64,000 bases of DNA, from assembly GCA_021738725.1 (NCBI GenBank), contig JAIPBE010000002.1:62001-126000 (forward strand). The letters are read 5' to 3'. This stretch comes from Saprospiraceae bacterium. GTDB lineage: Bacteria; Bacteroidota; Bacteroidia; Chitinophagales; Saprospiraceae. Under the pieces are notes generated by a model. That model was not told the origin of the DNA. It saw nothing but the letters and a program-made list of their open reading frames with translations, and searched no databases. The position numbers and the translations under genes are program-made. The first letter of the stretch is position 1. The number at the start of each line of letters is the position of its first letter. Shown here one piece after another: positions 54,823-62,829 of the stretch.

Positions 54823-55266
54823 CTATCGAACCACGTAACGTTTGGCTGTGACCTCAGAGTATTTCGCAGTGCCGCTCGCTACCTGCTGGAGAATATGCCG
54901 GGTCGCTTTGGTGGTCCGCTCAGGCAGTTCATCCTTCGGAAACCAGGCTACGTGCATGAATTTGTGTGCTTCCCGATTCAGAATAGTGCCAGTCCACTTG
55001 GTGGCTCGGAAAATGAGGATCATATTGATCATATCCGCTTTGCGTTGATAACAGTAGTGGGCATATTCCAGGTCCTCTTCTCGGATCACGGCGCCAGATT
55101 CCTCAAAGGTTTCCCGGATCAAAGCCTGGATCGGTGTTTCACGGACCTGGACCTTGCCACCGATCAATGTATATTTGCCCCCGTTCTTACTGGTCTGCCG
55201 CAGTAATAGGATGCGCCCCTCGTCCTCGAGAATCAGCCGCACAATGGTATACCGACGAAGTTGCAT
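54823..55266 (-). CDS. NUDIX hydrolase
   Basis: 147 residues. The NUDIX box is present and canonical: GGKVQVRETPIQALIRETFEESGA (the required G, E, RE, EE and G are all in place). It hydrolyses a nucleoside diphosphate linked to another moiety; the substrate is not predictable. The protein starts MQLRRYTIVRLILEDEGRILLLRQTSKNGGKYTLIGGK. It has no signal peptide. A TATCTTTG box lies 80 bases upstream. Confidence 0.92.
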   Translation of the reverse strand: MQLRRYTIVRLILEDEGRILLLRQTSKNGGKYTLIGGKVQVRETPIQALIRETFEESGAVIREEDLEYAHYCYQRKADMINMILIFRATKWTGTILNREAHKFMHVAWFPKDELPERTTKATRHILQQVASGTAKYSEVTAKRYVVR

Positions 55267-55346
55267 GTTTAGGATTTCAGAGTACTAAGTACGTGAAAAG
55301 ACAGATTTGGTTGGCTGTAAATTGCAACCAATGCCTTTCCATCGGC

Positions 55347-55354
55347 CAAAGATA
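55347..55354 (-). promoter_or_regulatory. Candidate -7 element of the NUDIX gene
   Basis: Reads TATCTTTG on the minus strand; a TTTG occurs 24 bp upstream (non-optimal). It would leave an 80-base untranslated leader. Confidence 0.35.
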
Positions 55355-55377
55355 ATTGCAACAACCTGGTAATGAAA

Positions 55378-55411
55378 ACAAAAGACCCCTTCCAGACCAG
55401 GTCTGAAAGGG
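55378..55411 (-). terminator. Terminator of padR-pspC
   Basis: A 12 bp stem with one mismatch (55387-55398 with 55400-55411), very tight apex, followed on the minus strand by TTTTGTTTTC; 28 bases past the pspC stop. Confidence 0.75.
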
Positions 55412-55438
55412 AATCATTTGATGTGTTAAAGAAGCAGT

Positions 55439-56083
55439 TTACTTCTTTTTCTTCCGGGTCAGGTCATTGCCAAGCTCTGTCAGTTTATCGGAAATTTCCT
55501 GAAACTGTTTTTCAACTGCATCTGCAATGGACTGGATATTTACGGGTTCTCCCTTCATATCTAGACGATCCGCTGCGGTTGTGGCTTTCGGTACGATCAC
55601 CATCATTACCAGATAGGTGAGCACACCGATCCCTGTAAAGAAGAGAAGGACGAAGATCAAACGGACCCACACAGGATCATGAATCCCAAAGTAGGCTGCT
55701 AGGCCAGAGCATACACCACCGACGATCTTGTCTTCCGGGTCGCGATACAGCTTTTTTCCAGGTCGGAAGGTATAATCCGAATCCTTCGTATGCGAGCTCC
55801 GACGAGTCTGCTCCTCATTGATCTCTTCATCAAACTGTTCGGGCTTGCCCATGATCCTGATGACTGCGGCAATATCCGGTGAAGAAACGATGCTTCGGTT
55901 TCCCAATTGGGTCGTCAGCAGTTCTGCAATTCGTATTTCAATGTCCCCCAGGATTTCATCCTTGCCTTCCAAATGGTGGAAGGACCTTCGAACGGCCTGG
56001 AGATAGGCATCCAGTTGGATAAAGGCGTCATCGTCAATTGTAAATGGATGACCACCCAGATTGATATTGATAACCTTATTCAT
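55439..56083 (-). CDS. PspC domain-containing membrane protein
   Basis: 214 residues. The N-terminal 100 residues (MNKVININLGGHPFTIDDDAFIQLDAYLQAVRRSF) are a Bacteroidota-typical cytoplasmic part; residues about 105-168 form the PspC domain (KLYRDPEDKIVGGVCSGLAAYFGIHDPVWVRLIFVLLFFTGIGVLTYLVMMVIVPKA) with one or two membrane helices; the C-terminus ends in a charged helix of coiled-coil type (ADAVEKQFQEISDKLTELGNDL). PspC relates to envelope-stress sensing. It overlaps the upstream padR by 8 bases, so expression is tied to that regulator. Confidence 0.9.
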   Translation of the reverse strand: MNKVININLGGHPFTIDDDAFIQLDAYLQAVRRSFHHLEGKDEILGDIEIRIAELLTTQLGNRSIVSSPDIAAVIRIMGKPEQFDEEINEEQTRRSSHTKDSDYTFRPGKKLYRDPEDKIVGGVCSGLAAYFGIHDPVWVRLIFVLLFFTGIGVLTYLVMMVIVPKATTAADRLDMKGEPVNIQSIADAVEKQFQEISDKLTELGNDLTRKKKK

Positions 56084-56417
56084 GGATTGTCGGGTTTTCT
56101 AGTGTGATTTGAACGGATTGGACAAGTTCTGACCATGCCTGCCGCAATGCGACAGCCATCGTCTCTCCTTCTGGAGTGATACGGTAGTACTTCCGCGGGG
56201 GACCGGCGTTGGATTCCCGCCATTCGTATTCCAGATATCCGGCGTCCTTGAGCCGGTTGAGGAGTGGATAGAGGGTTCCCTCTACCACCAGGAGATCTGC
56301 AGTTTTCAATTGATCCAGCAGTTCACTGGGATACTTTTCCCCGGTGCTGATCATCGAGAGGACGCACATCTCCAAAACGCCTTTCCTCATCTGGGCTTTG
56401 GTATTATCTGTCTTCAT
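56076..56417 (-). CDS. PadR family transcriptional regulator
   Basis: 113 residues with the PadR winged helix: QMRKGVLEMCVLSMISTGEKYPSELLDQLKTADLLVVEGTLYPLLNRLKDAGYLEYEWRESNAGPPRKYYRITPEG. The opening MKTDNTKAQMRKGVLE matches the family, so the ATG at 56415-56417 is trusted. It is the first gene of padR-pspC and very likely represses its own operon; the promoter overlaps its start. The effector is unknown. Confidence 0.95.
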   Translation of the reverse strand: MKTDNTKAQMRKGVLEMCVLSMISTGEKYPSELLDQLKTADLLVVEGTLYPLLNRLKDAGYLEYEWRESNAGPPRKYYRITPEGETMAVALRQAWSELVQSVQITLENPTIHE

Positions 56418-56421
56418 GACC

Positions 56422-56453
56422 CAAATCTACGGCATAAACGGGTATTATGCAAA
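56422..56453 (-). promoter_or_regulatory. Promoter of padR-pspC
   Basis: On the minus strand: TTTG (56453-56450), exact 20 bp spacer, TAGATTTG (56429-56422). The -7 box ends 4 bases before the padR ATG, so the transcript would be leaderless or nearly so. Upstream to 56616 the sequence is AT-rich with no other gene. Confidence 0.75.
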
Positions 56454-56616
56454 ACAAGCTACCGTGTTGTGGATTGTAGCTTGTTAAGTAATTTTCATAT
56501 ATATCTAGAAATCAATTGATAATAAATTAAAGTATATCGTAATGTAAAAATCGAACGTCGATTATTTGCTGCCATCCATACACCAGATCGGTAAATCTGT
56601 CGATAAAAACGCCCCT

Positions 56617-57711
56617 CTAGATCAAAAACTGACCATTCTCATAGATCAACTGGCCATCGGCAGTGATCCTCCCTTCTTCTGTCATATCCGTGATCATGTC
56701 CCAGTGTACCGACGACTTGTTCAGTCCCCCGCACTGTAGATAGGATTGCCCGATAGCGAGGTGAACTGTGCCCCCGATCTTTTCATCAAACAGAATGTTT
56801 CGGGACATTTCCTTGATCCTGTCATTGGTCCCAATAGCGGCCTCTCCGAACCGACGGGTGCCCTCCAGTGAAAATATGTGATCCAGAAAGGCCTGTCCTT
56901 TGCTGGCCTCCCATCGCTCGATCAATCCATCCTTGACCCAGAGAGTGACTCCTTCCACATCATGCCCCTGGTACAGGCCGGGATAGGAGAAATGGATCTT
57001 ACCCTGCACAGAATCCTCCACTGGCGAAGTAAACACCTCTCCGGATGGCATATTGTTTCGTCCATCCGAATTGATCCAGGTGCGACCTTTCGTAGAGAAC
57101 CGAAGATCCACATGTTTCCCTTGATAATGCACATCTGTGCATCCGTTCAACACATTTACAATGCGCTGTTGCATGTCTCTCACTTCCAACCAGGAAGCAA
57201 CCGGATCGTCATCAAAAAGACGACAGGCCTCATAGACGAAACGGGTATAGGCTTCAGTCGACATGCCGGATTCATGTGCCTGGCTGATACATGGATACTG
57301 GCAAAGACTGCGTTTGAGAGACTTGTCTGCGATCCGTTTGAAATAGATATCCTGTGCTCTCTGGTTCGCTTTCGACCGACGGGCCATACGACTTGCATCC
57401 ACTCCATTCATCTCTTTCAGGTTGTACGGAGCCAGGATTGCGAGATAACATTCAAATTCCTGCATTGCCTGCAGGAAAAATGGATCTTCCTGGTCCAGGA
57501 TCCGATCCGGTGCCTCATCGACGAGAATGCGTCCCTGCCCTTCAAAGCCGAGATCAGTGAATACCTGGGCACCCGCTCGGGTTGCATGTCGGTACACCTC
57601 CCTGACTAATGGTTCGGCAGCCGTTGTAGTCCGGATCAACAATCGATCCCCTTCCTGCACCTCCAGGCAATACTGGACCAGCAGGTGTGCATATTTTTCG
57701 AGCATATCCAT
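56617..57711 (-). CDS. M29 family aminopeptidase
   Basis: 364 residues of the AmpS/AmpT (thermophilic aminopeptidase T) family. Segments typical of M29 are seen: MDMLEKYAHLLVQYCLEVQEGDRLLIRTTTAAEPLVREVYRHA, later LRFSTKGRTWINSDGRNNMPSGEVFTSPVEDSVQGKIHF, and C-terminal TNDRIKEMSRNILFDEKIGGTVHLAIGQSYLQCGGLNKSSVHWDMI with metal-ligand Glu, His and Asp residues. It is a cytoplasmic metal-dependent exopeptidase. The frame is open to 57759 but the family start is the ATG at 57709-57711. It lies 125 bases after hflX on the same strand. Confidence 0.92.
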   Translation of the reverse strand: MDMLEKYAHLLVQYCLEVQEGDRLLIRTTTAAEPLVREVYRHATRAGAQVFTDLGFEGQGRILVDEAPDRILDQEDPFFLQAMQEFECYLAILAPYNLKEMNGVDASRMARRSKANQRAQDIYFKRIADKSLKRSLCQYPCISQAHESGMSTEAYTRFVYEACRLFDDDPVASWLEVRDMQQRIVNVLNGCTDVHYQGKHVDLRFSTKGRTWINSDGRNNMPSGEVFTSPVEDSVQGKIHFSYPGLYQGHDVEGVTLWVKDGLIERWEASKGQAFLDHIFSLEGTRRFGEAAIGTNDRIKEMSRNILFDEKIGGTVHLAIGQSYLQCGGLNKSSVHWDMITDMTEEGRITADGQLIYENGQFLI

Positions 57712-57836
57712 TGGACAAACATAAGGAAGAGTGGAGAATGGAAGGGCAGTCGAAATCACCCATCACCGCACCCCCAACAACGAATGATGATCGCAGCAAC
57801 CTAGACGAACACCTGTAGATGATCCTTTCGGAAGTA

Positions 57837-59057
57837 TTACCAGAGCTTTGCCTGATAGGGATATCGGATCCGGTAGATCTCCTTGATCCGACTGGCCAGT
57901 CTGTTGCGCAAATCACTGATCCCTTCTCCGGTCTGAGCCGACACTAACGCAATATCATCTCCATATTGACTGACCAACGATTGGAACAACTCCTCTTCTA
58001 TCTCCTTTTGTGTTTCAGGTTCAAGACGCTCATCAAAGTAGGCATCCCGATAGGCATCCAGTTTGTTAAAGACATAGAATACATCCTTCTCCCCAACCTT
58101 CAGCTCATTCAGTGTTTGCGTCACTGTTTTCAGGTGATCCTCATATTGAGGATGCGCGATGTCGATCACATGGATGAGGAGGTCACTCTCCCGCACTTCA
58201 TCCAGTGTGGATTTGAAACTTTCCACCAGATGGTGCGGTAATTTTCGAATAAATCCGACCGTATCCGACAGGAGGAAAGGCATGGCTTCCCAGACTACTT
58301 TTCGAACGGTGGTATCCAGTGTAGCAAAAAGCTTGTTCTCCGCGAAGACATCCGATTTGCTCATCAGATTCATCAGGGTGGATTTGCCGACGTTAGTATA
58401 ACCGACCAATGCGACCCGGACCATCGCCCCTCTGTTTTTACGCTGGGTCTGATTTTGCCGTTCGATCTTCTCCAGCTCCTTCTTGAGCTGTGAGATCTTG
58501 TCGCGAACGATACGACGGTCTGTCTCAATTTCCTTTTCGCCTGGTCCTCGCATGCCGATCCCTCCTCGCTGCCGTTCGAGGTGGGTCCACAAACCGCGAA
58601 GCCGGGGCAGGAGATACTGCATTTGAGCCAACTCCACCTGGGTCTTTGCCTGCGCTGTCTGAGCTCGATTGGCGAAAATGTCCAGGATCAGGGAGCTTCG
58701 ATCTACAATCTTCACTTTCAGCGCTGTTTCCAGCAGGTTGACCTGCTTGCCACTCAGATCGTCATCAAAGATGACGAGGTTGATTTCTTTGAGTTCGACA
58801 TATTCCGCGATCTCCTCTAGTTTTCCCTTCCCGATGAAGGTTCTCGAGTCCGGCTGAGGCAATTTCTGGGTGAATCGACGGAGCGTCTCTGCGCCGGCTG
58901 TTTCGGCCAGAAACTCCAGTTCATCCATATACTCCATGACCTGAGCCTCGGATTGCTGGGAGGTAATGACCCCCACCAATACGGCCTTTTCCTTATCCGG
59001 AGATAGTAATCCATTGGCAGTTGCGCCTACATTCCATCCTGTTCCTGACATCATCAT
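57837..59057 (-). CDS. hflX: GTPase HflX
   Basis: 406 residues. The N-terminal HflX domain (KAVLVGVITSQQSEAQVMEYMDELEFLAETAGAETLRRF), a coiled region with the RGGIGMRGPGEKEIETDRR motif, then the GTPase domain: VALVGYTNVGKSTLMNLM (G1), DTVGFIRKLPHHLVESFKSTLDE (G3 and HflX insert), and NKLD. HflX splits stalled or hibernating 70S ribosomes under stress. It follows the EnvC-like gene by 4 bases, so it belongs to the envelope operon transcript. Three ATGs open the protein (MMMSG); the first is used. Confidence 0.95.
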   Translation of the reverse strand: MMMSGTGWNVGATANGLLSPDKEKAVLVGVITSQQSEAQVMEYMDELEFLAETAGAETLRRFTQKLPQPDSRTFIGKGKLEEIAEYVELKEINLVIFDDDLSGKQVNLLETALKVKIVDRSSLILDIFANRAQTAQAKTQVELAQMQYLLPRLRGLWTHLERQRGGIGMRGPGEKEIETDRRIVRDKISQLKKELEKIERQNQTQRKNRGAMVRVALVGYTNVGKSTLMNLMSKSDVFAENKLFATLDTTVRKVVWEAMPFLLSDTVGFIRKLPHHLVESFKSTLDEVRESDLLIHVIDIAHPQYEDHLKTVTQTLNELKVGEKDVFYVFNKLDAYRDAYFDERLEPETQKEIEEELFQSLVSQYGDDIALVSAQTGEGISDLRNRLASRIKEIYRIRYPYQAKLW

Positions 59058-59061
59058 TTTC

Positions 59062-60291
59062 TTACTTCTTGATCAACCACTGGGAGGGATCCTCCCTGTT
59101 CTTTCCTTTCCAAATCTCAAAATGGATCTCCGCGGTCCCGCTCACCGGCTGAATGGCCGCTGTACCAACGACAGTCCCTGCTGAAACGACATCTCCCTTC
59201 TTGCCAACCACAGTCTCCATGTTTGAATACACGGAATAATACTTCCCATGCCGAATGATCATGGTATTGGCATAACCAGGCACCCATTGAATGCCACTGA
59301 TCTCTCCATCAAAAACAGCATGCACCGGAGAGGCATCTGCGGTTCGAAAATCAATGCCGGTATTATTGATCCGAACACGAGGCAAGCTAGGATGTTGTTG
59401 AGGGCCAAATGTACGTGTGATCGCACCCCTTTCTACAGGCCATCCCAACTTTCCTTTATTCCGAGCAAAATCCCCCGTTGCTTTGGTAATCGCCGGGGAG
59501 GCACTTAACTCCTTGCTCCCTGAAGAGCCTTTGCTTTTGGCGGGACTTCTCTTTTTTGCCTTTGCTTCCTCCGCTGCAATTTCCGAGCGAATCAAATTTG
59601 CGATCGCTTCCTCCAGTTTGAGCCTCTCTTTTGTTAATTTTTCCTGTTGAGCCATCAGTGACTCCTGATTTGATTGCAGGCTATGCAACAGATTCGTTCG
59701 CTCCTGTTTTTCCAACACCACCTTTTGTTTCTGGTTTTTTTCCAGATCCAAAAGGCTCTTTACTTCTGTCCTCCTGGCCTCTTGTTCTCTCTTGATCTCC
59801 AGGGTTCGGATTTCAGCTTCCCGAAATGCCCGAGCTGCTTCTTTACTTCGCACCGCCAAACGATCAAACAGATACATTCTGTGGAAGACGATATTCCACT
59901 GTGGCGAAGCCAGGATAAACAGTATCGGGGAGAGCTCTGAAAGTCGGTAATAGAGTCGATACCTGGCCAGCCGACGATAGGTTGCCCACGCCGCTTCTTT
60001 CGATTGACGGGACCGAAGGGCTTCTGTATCCAGTTCGGCAATCTCCCTTTCCAGGGTCTTCAATTCCTGGCCAATAAGGGTAACTGCTTGATCACGGCTG
60101 GCCACCTGTTGATCCAACAGGAGTAGTTCTGCCAATGTCTGTTGCTCCTTTCCGCGAACAGATTCCAGGGCTTTACCGGTCAGTTGGATGTCCCGCAACA
60201 GGTCAGCACGCTTTGCTTTGAGCTGGCTGCTGGTCTGTGCCGAAAGAAGTCCTCCCATCAACAGGAGGAATACTGCACTAATGACGCGCAT
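59062..60291 (-). CDS. EnvC-like murein hydrolase activator (coiled coil plus degenerate M23 domain)
   Basis: 409 residues. A signal peptide (MRVISAVFLLLMGGLLSAQ) leads to a long coiled coil (about 22-250, many Lys/Glu/Gln heptads) and a C-terminal LytM/M23 domain (about 300-409). In that domain the first zinc ligand position reads NNTGIDF (Asn where active enzymes have His), and the last reads YSVYSNM (no HxH), so it appears catalytically inactive, like E. coli EnvC, which activates amidases at the division site. The signal peptide fixes the start at 60289-60291. Its start overlaps the DUF4292 gene by 14 bases. Confidence 0.9.
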   Translation of the reverse strand: MRVISAVFLLLMGGLLSAQTSSQLKAKRADLLRDIQLTGKALESVRGKEQQTLAELLLLDQQVASRDQAVTLIGQELKTLEREIAELDTEALRSRQSKEAAWATYRRLARYRLYYRLSELSPILFILASPQWNIVFHRMYLFDRLAVRSKEAARAFREAEIRTLEIKREQEARRTEVKSLLDLEKNQKQKVVLEKQERTNLLHSLQSNQESLMAQQEKLTKERLKLEEAIANLIRSEIAAEEAKAKKRSPAKSKGSSGSKELSASPAITKATGDFARNKGKLGWPVERGAITRTFGPQQHPSLPRVRINNTGIDFRTADASPVHAVFDGEISGIQWVPGYANTMIIRHGKYYSVYSNMETVVGKKGDVVSAGTVVGTAAIQPVSGTAEIHFEIWKGKNREDPSQWLIKK

Positions 60292-61051
60292 ACCGATCTG
60301 GTATCTCAAAAGGGAAGCTGAGTGGACCTGTAAAGGATGGATTCTCGACATGGATTTGTAAAAATAAGCGGGACTTTTCATCTTGCTTCATTTCCCAGGT
60401 CCTTTCTGCAGGTACAGCCGCCACTATCGTATCAGACAAGAGCATCTGAGTTCCTTTTGCTGTCATTCCGGACCCCGTATCTCTGTACAAACATGAAGTG
60501 GGTAGTAAGTTCGGCTCCGCCAGTGTCGCCTGTACTTGTATACGTCCTTCCTTGCCGAGGACATCTACCTCATTCGAATCTGATCGAATGACTTGAACCG
60601 CTCCCGGTACATAGGGAAGCCAACCTAATACTGTCCGCTGCAATGCCTCGAGGGAAGCCGGAAATCCGGTTTTAGCTTTCACTTCCTCCCAACTGTAGAC
60701 GTCCACTGTTTGCTCAAATCGGTTGAGGATGACCAGAGAGTCCTGGTCCGCCTGGATTCGAGCTACTTCTATACCAATATAACGAACGACGGCCCAGAGT
60801 ACACTGTCCTTCCGCATCCGTAGGATATACTGCCCAGAACCCGAAAACATAGAGGCATTCATATCGATCTCACCAGAACAGGAAAAGAGAGTCCAATCAT
60901 AAGGCCCCAAGTCTAAAAAGGATTGGATATCTGTCCGTTCAGACCGTTCTGGAGCGGAAACTGCCGGTGGCGCACTCTTGCGATGGCAGGAAACTGAAGC
61001 AAAGAGGAGCAGAATGACAAGCAGATCTGGCAAAAGCCGTTTATTCCTCAT
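60278..61051 (-). CDS. DUF4292 family lipoprotein
   Basis: 257 residues with a lipobox (FASVSC, Cys22) after a hydrophobic leader. The rest shows a beta-rich, LolA/LppX-like pattern (FSCSGEIDMNASMFSGSGQYILRMRKDSVLWAVVRYIGIEVARIQADQDSLVILNRF) typical of the Bacteroidota DUF4292 family. A role in envelope or lipoprotein traffic is guessed from fold and context. It overlaps the TPR gene upstream by 11 bases and EnvC downstream by 14, so the three are translationally coupled. Confidence 0.82.
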   Translation of the reverse strand: MRNKRLLPDLLVILLLFASVSCHRKSAPPAVSAPERSERTDIQSFLDLGPYDWTLFSCSGEIDMNASMFSGSGQYILRMRKDSVLWAVVRYIGIEVARIQADQDSLVILNRFEQTVDVYSWEEVKAKTGFPASLEALQRTVLGWLPYVPGAVQVIRSDSNEVDVLGKEGRIQVQATLAEPNLLPTSCLYRDTGSGMTAKGTQMLLSDTIVAAVPAERTWEMKQDEKSRLFLQIHVENPSFTGPLSFPFEIPDRYARH

Positions 61052-62750
61052 AACGTTGATTGGATACCTTGCGCTTCAACTGAGGCGATGCCCCACCCTT
61101 ATCGATGGCTAACTTCCAGAATTTCAGTGCCATACCCGCATCTCCGGTCATCGCATAGACATCGCCCAATAATTCTACCCAATCGGCATGGGCGAAGGTC
61201 GTGGAGGCCAGAAGCCCCTCCAGGATCGTCTTTGCCTGGGCATACTCTCCTCTCAAAAACGCACAAGAAGCCACTGCATACACCACCACTGGTAAATGAG
61301 GGGCTTGACGTTGAGCGGATTCCGCGTCTCTACACCGATCATCTGTGGTATGTACGGCCAAACTCCTGTAGGCCAGCGCTTCGGCACCATTGGGATTGAT
61401 CGACAATGCTTGATCGAAAGCTCCTTTGGCCTGATCCGGCTGATGGAGAGCTGACAGAGTTCTCCCTTCCAAGATGGCAAGATGATACAACAGATATCCA
61501 TCTTTTCGCGCCATCAGTTTGGCCAGGCTGATCTCAGACCTGGCATCTTCAGGGAATCCTGTTTCCAGGAGGGATTCCGCCAGATAATAATGGATCTGAC
61601 CTTGATTGGGGAAAACATCCAAAGCTTCCTCTGCGTATTTCTTTTGTGCCTGGAAGGCGTGGCCGGCACTGGTAGCCTGGAGGAGTTGATCCCAGATGGC
61701 AAAAATTGTCTTTTCGCGGGACAACGCCTGCAAATAGGCGGCGATCGCCTCTTCATATTGCCCGCGATAATAGGCGAGGTCACCTCGGATACTGGCGACT
61801 TTAGCCTGGTCGGGGTGTGTTTGATCCAGGATGGTGGTCAGTGAGTCCAGGGCCATCCCCAGGGCAGGATCCCGGTGGTCGGCAAACGCCTGAATATGAG
61901 GAATGATGGCGATGATCTTGTTATCGAGGTCAGCCTGGCGATCGCGAAATACTGTGCTCAACTGTGCCAACGGACCGGCCGCCTGGTCTGGATTTTCAAT
62001 TCGCACCATTGCCAGTTGGGCCTCAGATTCACCCGGATGCTTTTCGAGGATTCGTCTGTACCATTTTTTTGCATCCTCCAAGGCACCATTCTCTTCATAG
62101 AATTCGGCTAAGGTGTACATCACCTCCTGGTTCCAGGGCTGGCGTTGCAAGACTTCTTCCAATACTGCAGCTGCAGCCTTCATATCGCCCATACCGCGGT
62201 AGAGCATATACTTTTTCTGGCTGAACTCTTCCTGGAATCCCAGTTCCTTTTCAGTTCGGTCATACACGGCGATGGCACCTTTTGCATCCCCGGCTTTGAT
62301 CAGATAGAAGGCCCATTGTTCATAGTAATAGGCTTCTTTAGGATGAGCCTCGGCCAGTCCGGCATACAGGATGGCCGCGTCTTGAAAGCGACCGGTTCTT
62401 TCCAGGATGTCCGCCTCCAGAATCGTATACCAGATATTATCATCAGACAGGCTGCGGGCTTGTCGTATGGCTGTCAGGGCATTGTGAAAATCTTCTCGAG
62501 TAAACAGGAGCTGGGCCAGAGCATAGGAAACTGCGTGATTGGTGGGATATTTCCGCTGAAGTTCCCGGTATAGGGTTTCGGCCTTCTCCAGATTCCCCAG
62601 GATCATTTCCCGATTCGCATCAATAAATGCGGATTGGCCGACAAATTCTTCTTCCGGGATACGCACATTTTGAGCCCCTGCCATGATGGTAATCACCAGG
62701 ATAATGGAGAGAAGCAAGAAGGTTCGAAGTGGATATTGGGTCATTTGCAC
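61041..62750 (-). CDS. Secreted tetratricopeptide repeat protein
   Basis: 569 residues. A signal peptide (about 1-27, TFLLLSIILVITIMAGAQ) is followed by at least ten TPR units, for example NLEKAETLYRELQRKYPTNHAVSYALAQLLFT, GRFQDAAILYAGLAEAHPKEAYYYEQWA, GQYEEAIAAYLQAL and GAFDQALSINPNGAEALAYRS. No catalytic domain is seen. It is likely a periplasmic scaffold. It is the first gene of the TPR-DUF4292-EnvC-HflX operon. A second ATG two codons in (MTQYPL, 62742-62744) is also possible. Confidence 0.85.
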   Translation of the reverse strand: MQMTQYPLRTFLLLSIILVITIMAGAQNVRIPEEEFVGQSAFIDANREMILGNLEKAETLYRELQRKYPTNHAVSYALAQLLFTREDFHNALTAIRQARSLSDDNIWYTILEADILERTGRFQDAAILYAGLAEAHPKEAYYYEQWAFYLIKAGDAKGAIAVYDRTEKELGFQEEFSQKKYMLYRGMGDMKAAAAVLEEVLQRQPWNQEVMYTLAEFYEENGALEDAKKWYRRILEKHPGESEAQLAMVRIENPDQAAGPLAQLSTVFRDRQADLDNKIIAIIPHIQAFADHRDPALGMALDSLTTILDQTHPDQAKVASIRGDLAYYRGQYEEAIAAYLQALSREKTIFAIWDQLLQATSAGHAFQAQKKYAEEALDVFPNQGQIHYYLAESLLETGFPEDARSEISLAKLMARKDGYLLYHLAILEGRTLSALHQPDQAKGAFDQALSINPNGAEALAYRSLAVHTTDDRCRDAESAQRQAPHLPVVVYAVASCAFLRGEYAQAKTILEGLLASTTFAHADWVELLGDVYAMTGDAGMALKFWKLAIDKGGASPQLKRKVSNQRYEE

Positions 62751-62829
62751 GATGGTGAGGGCTCACCCTGGATCATTTGACGTATAACGTCCTGGACGAA
62801 AAATTCGTACCAAAGGTGAGAAAACACGG

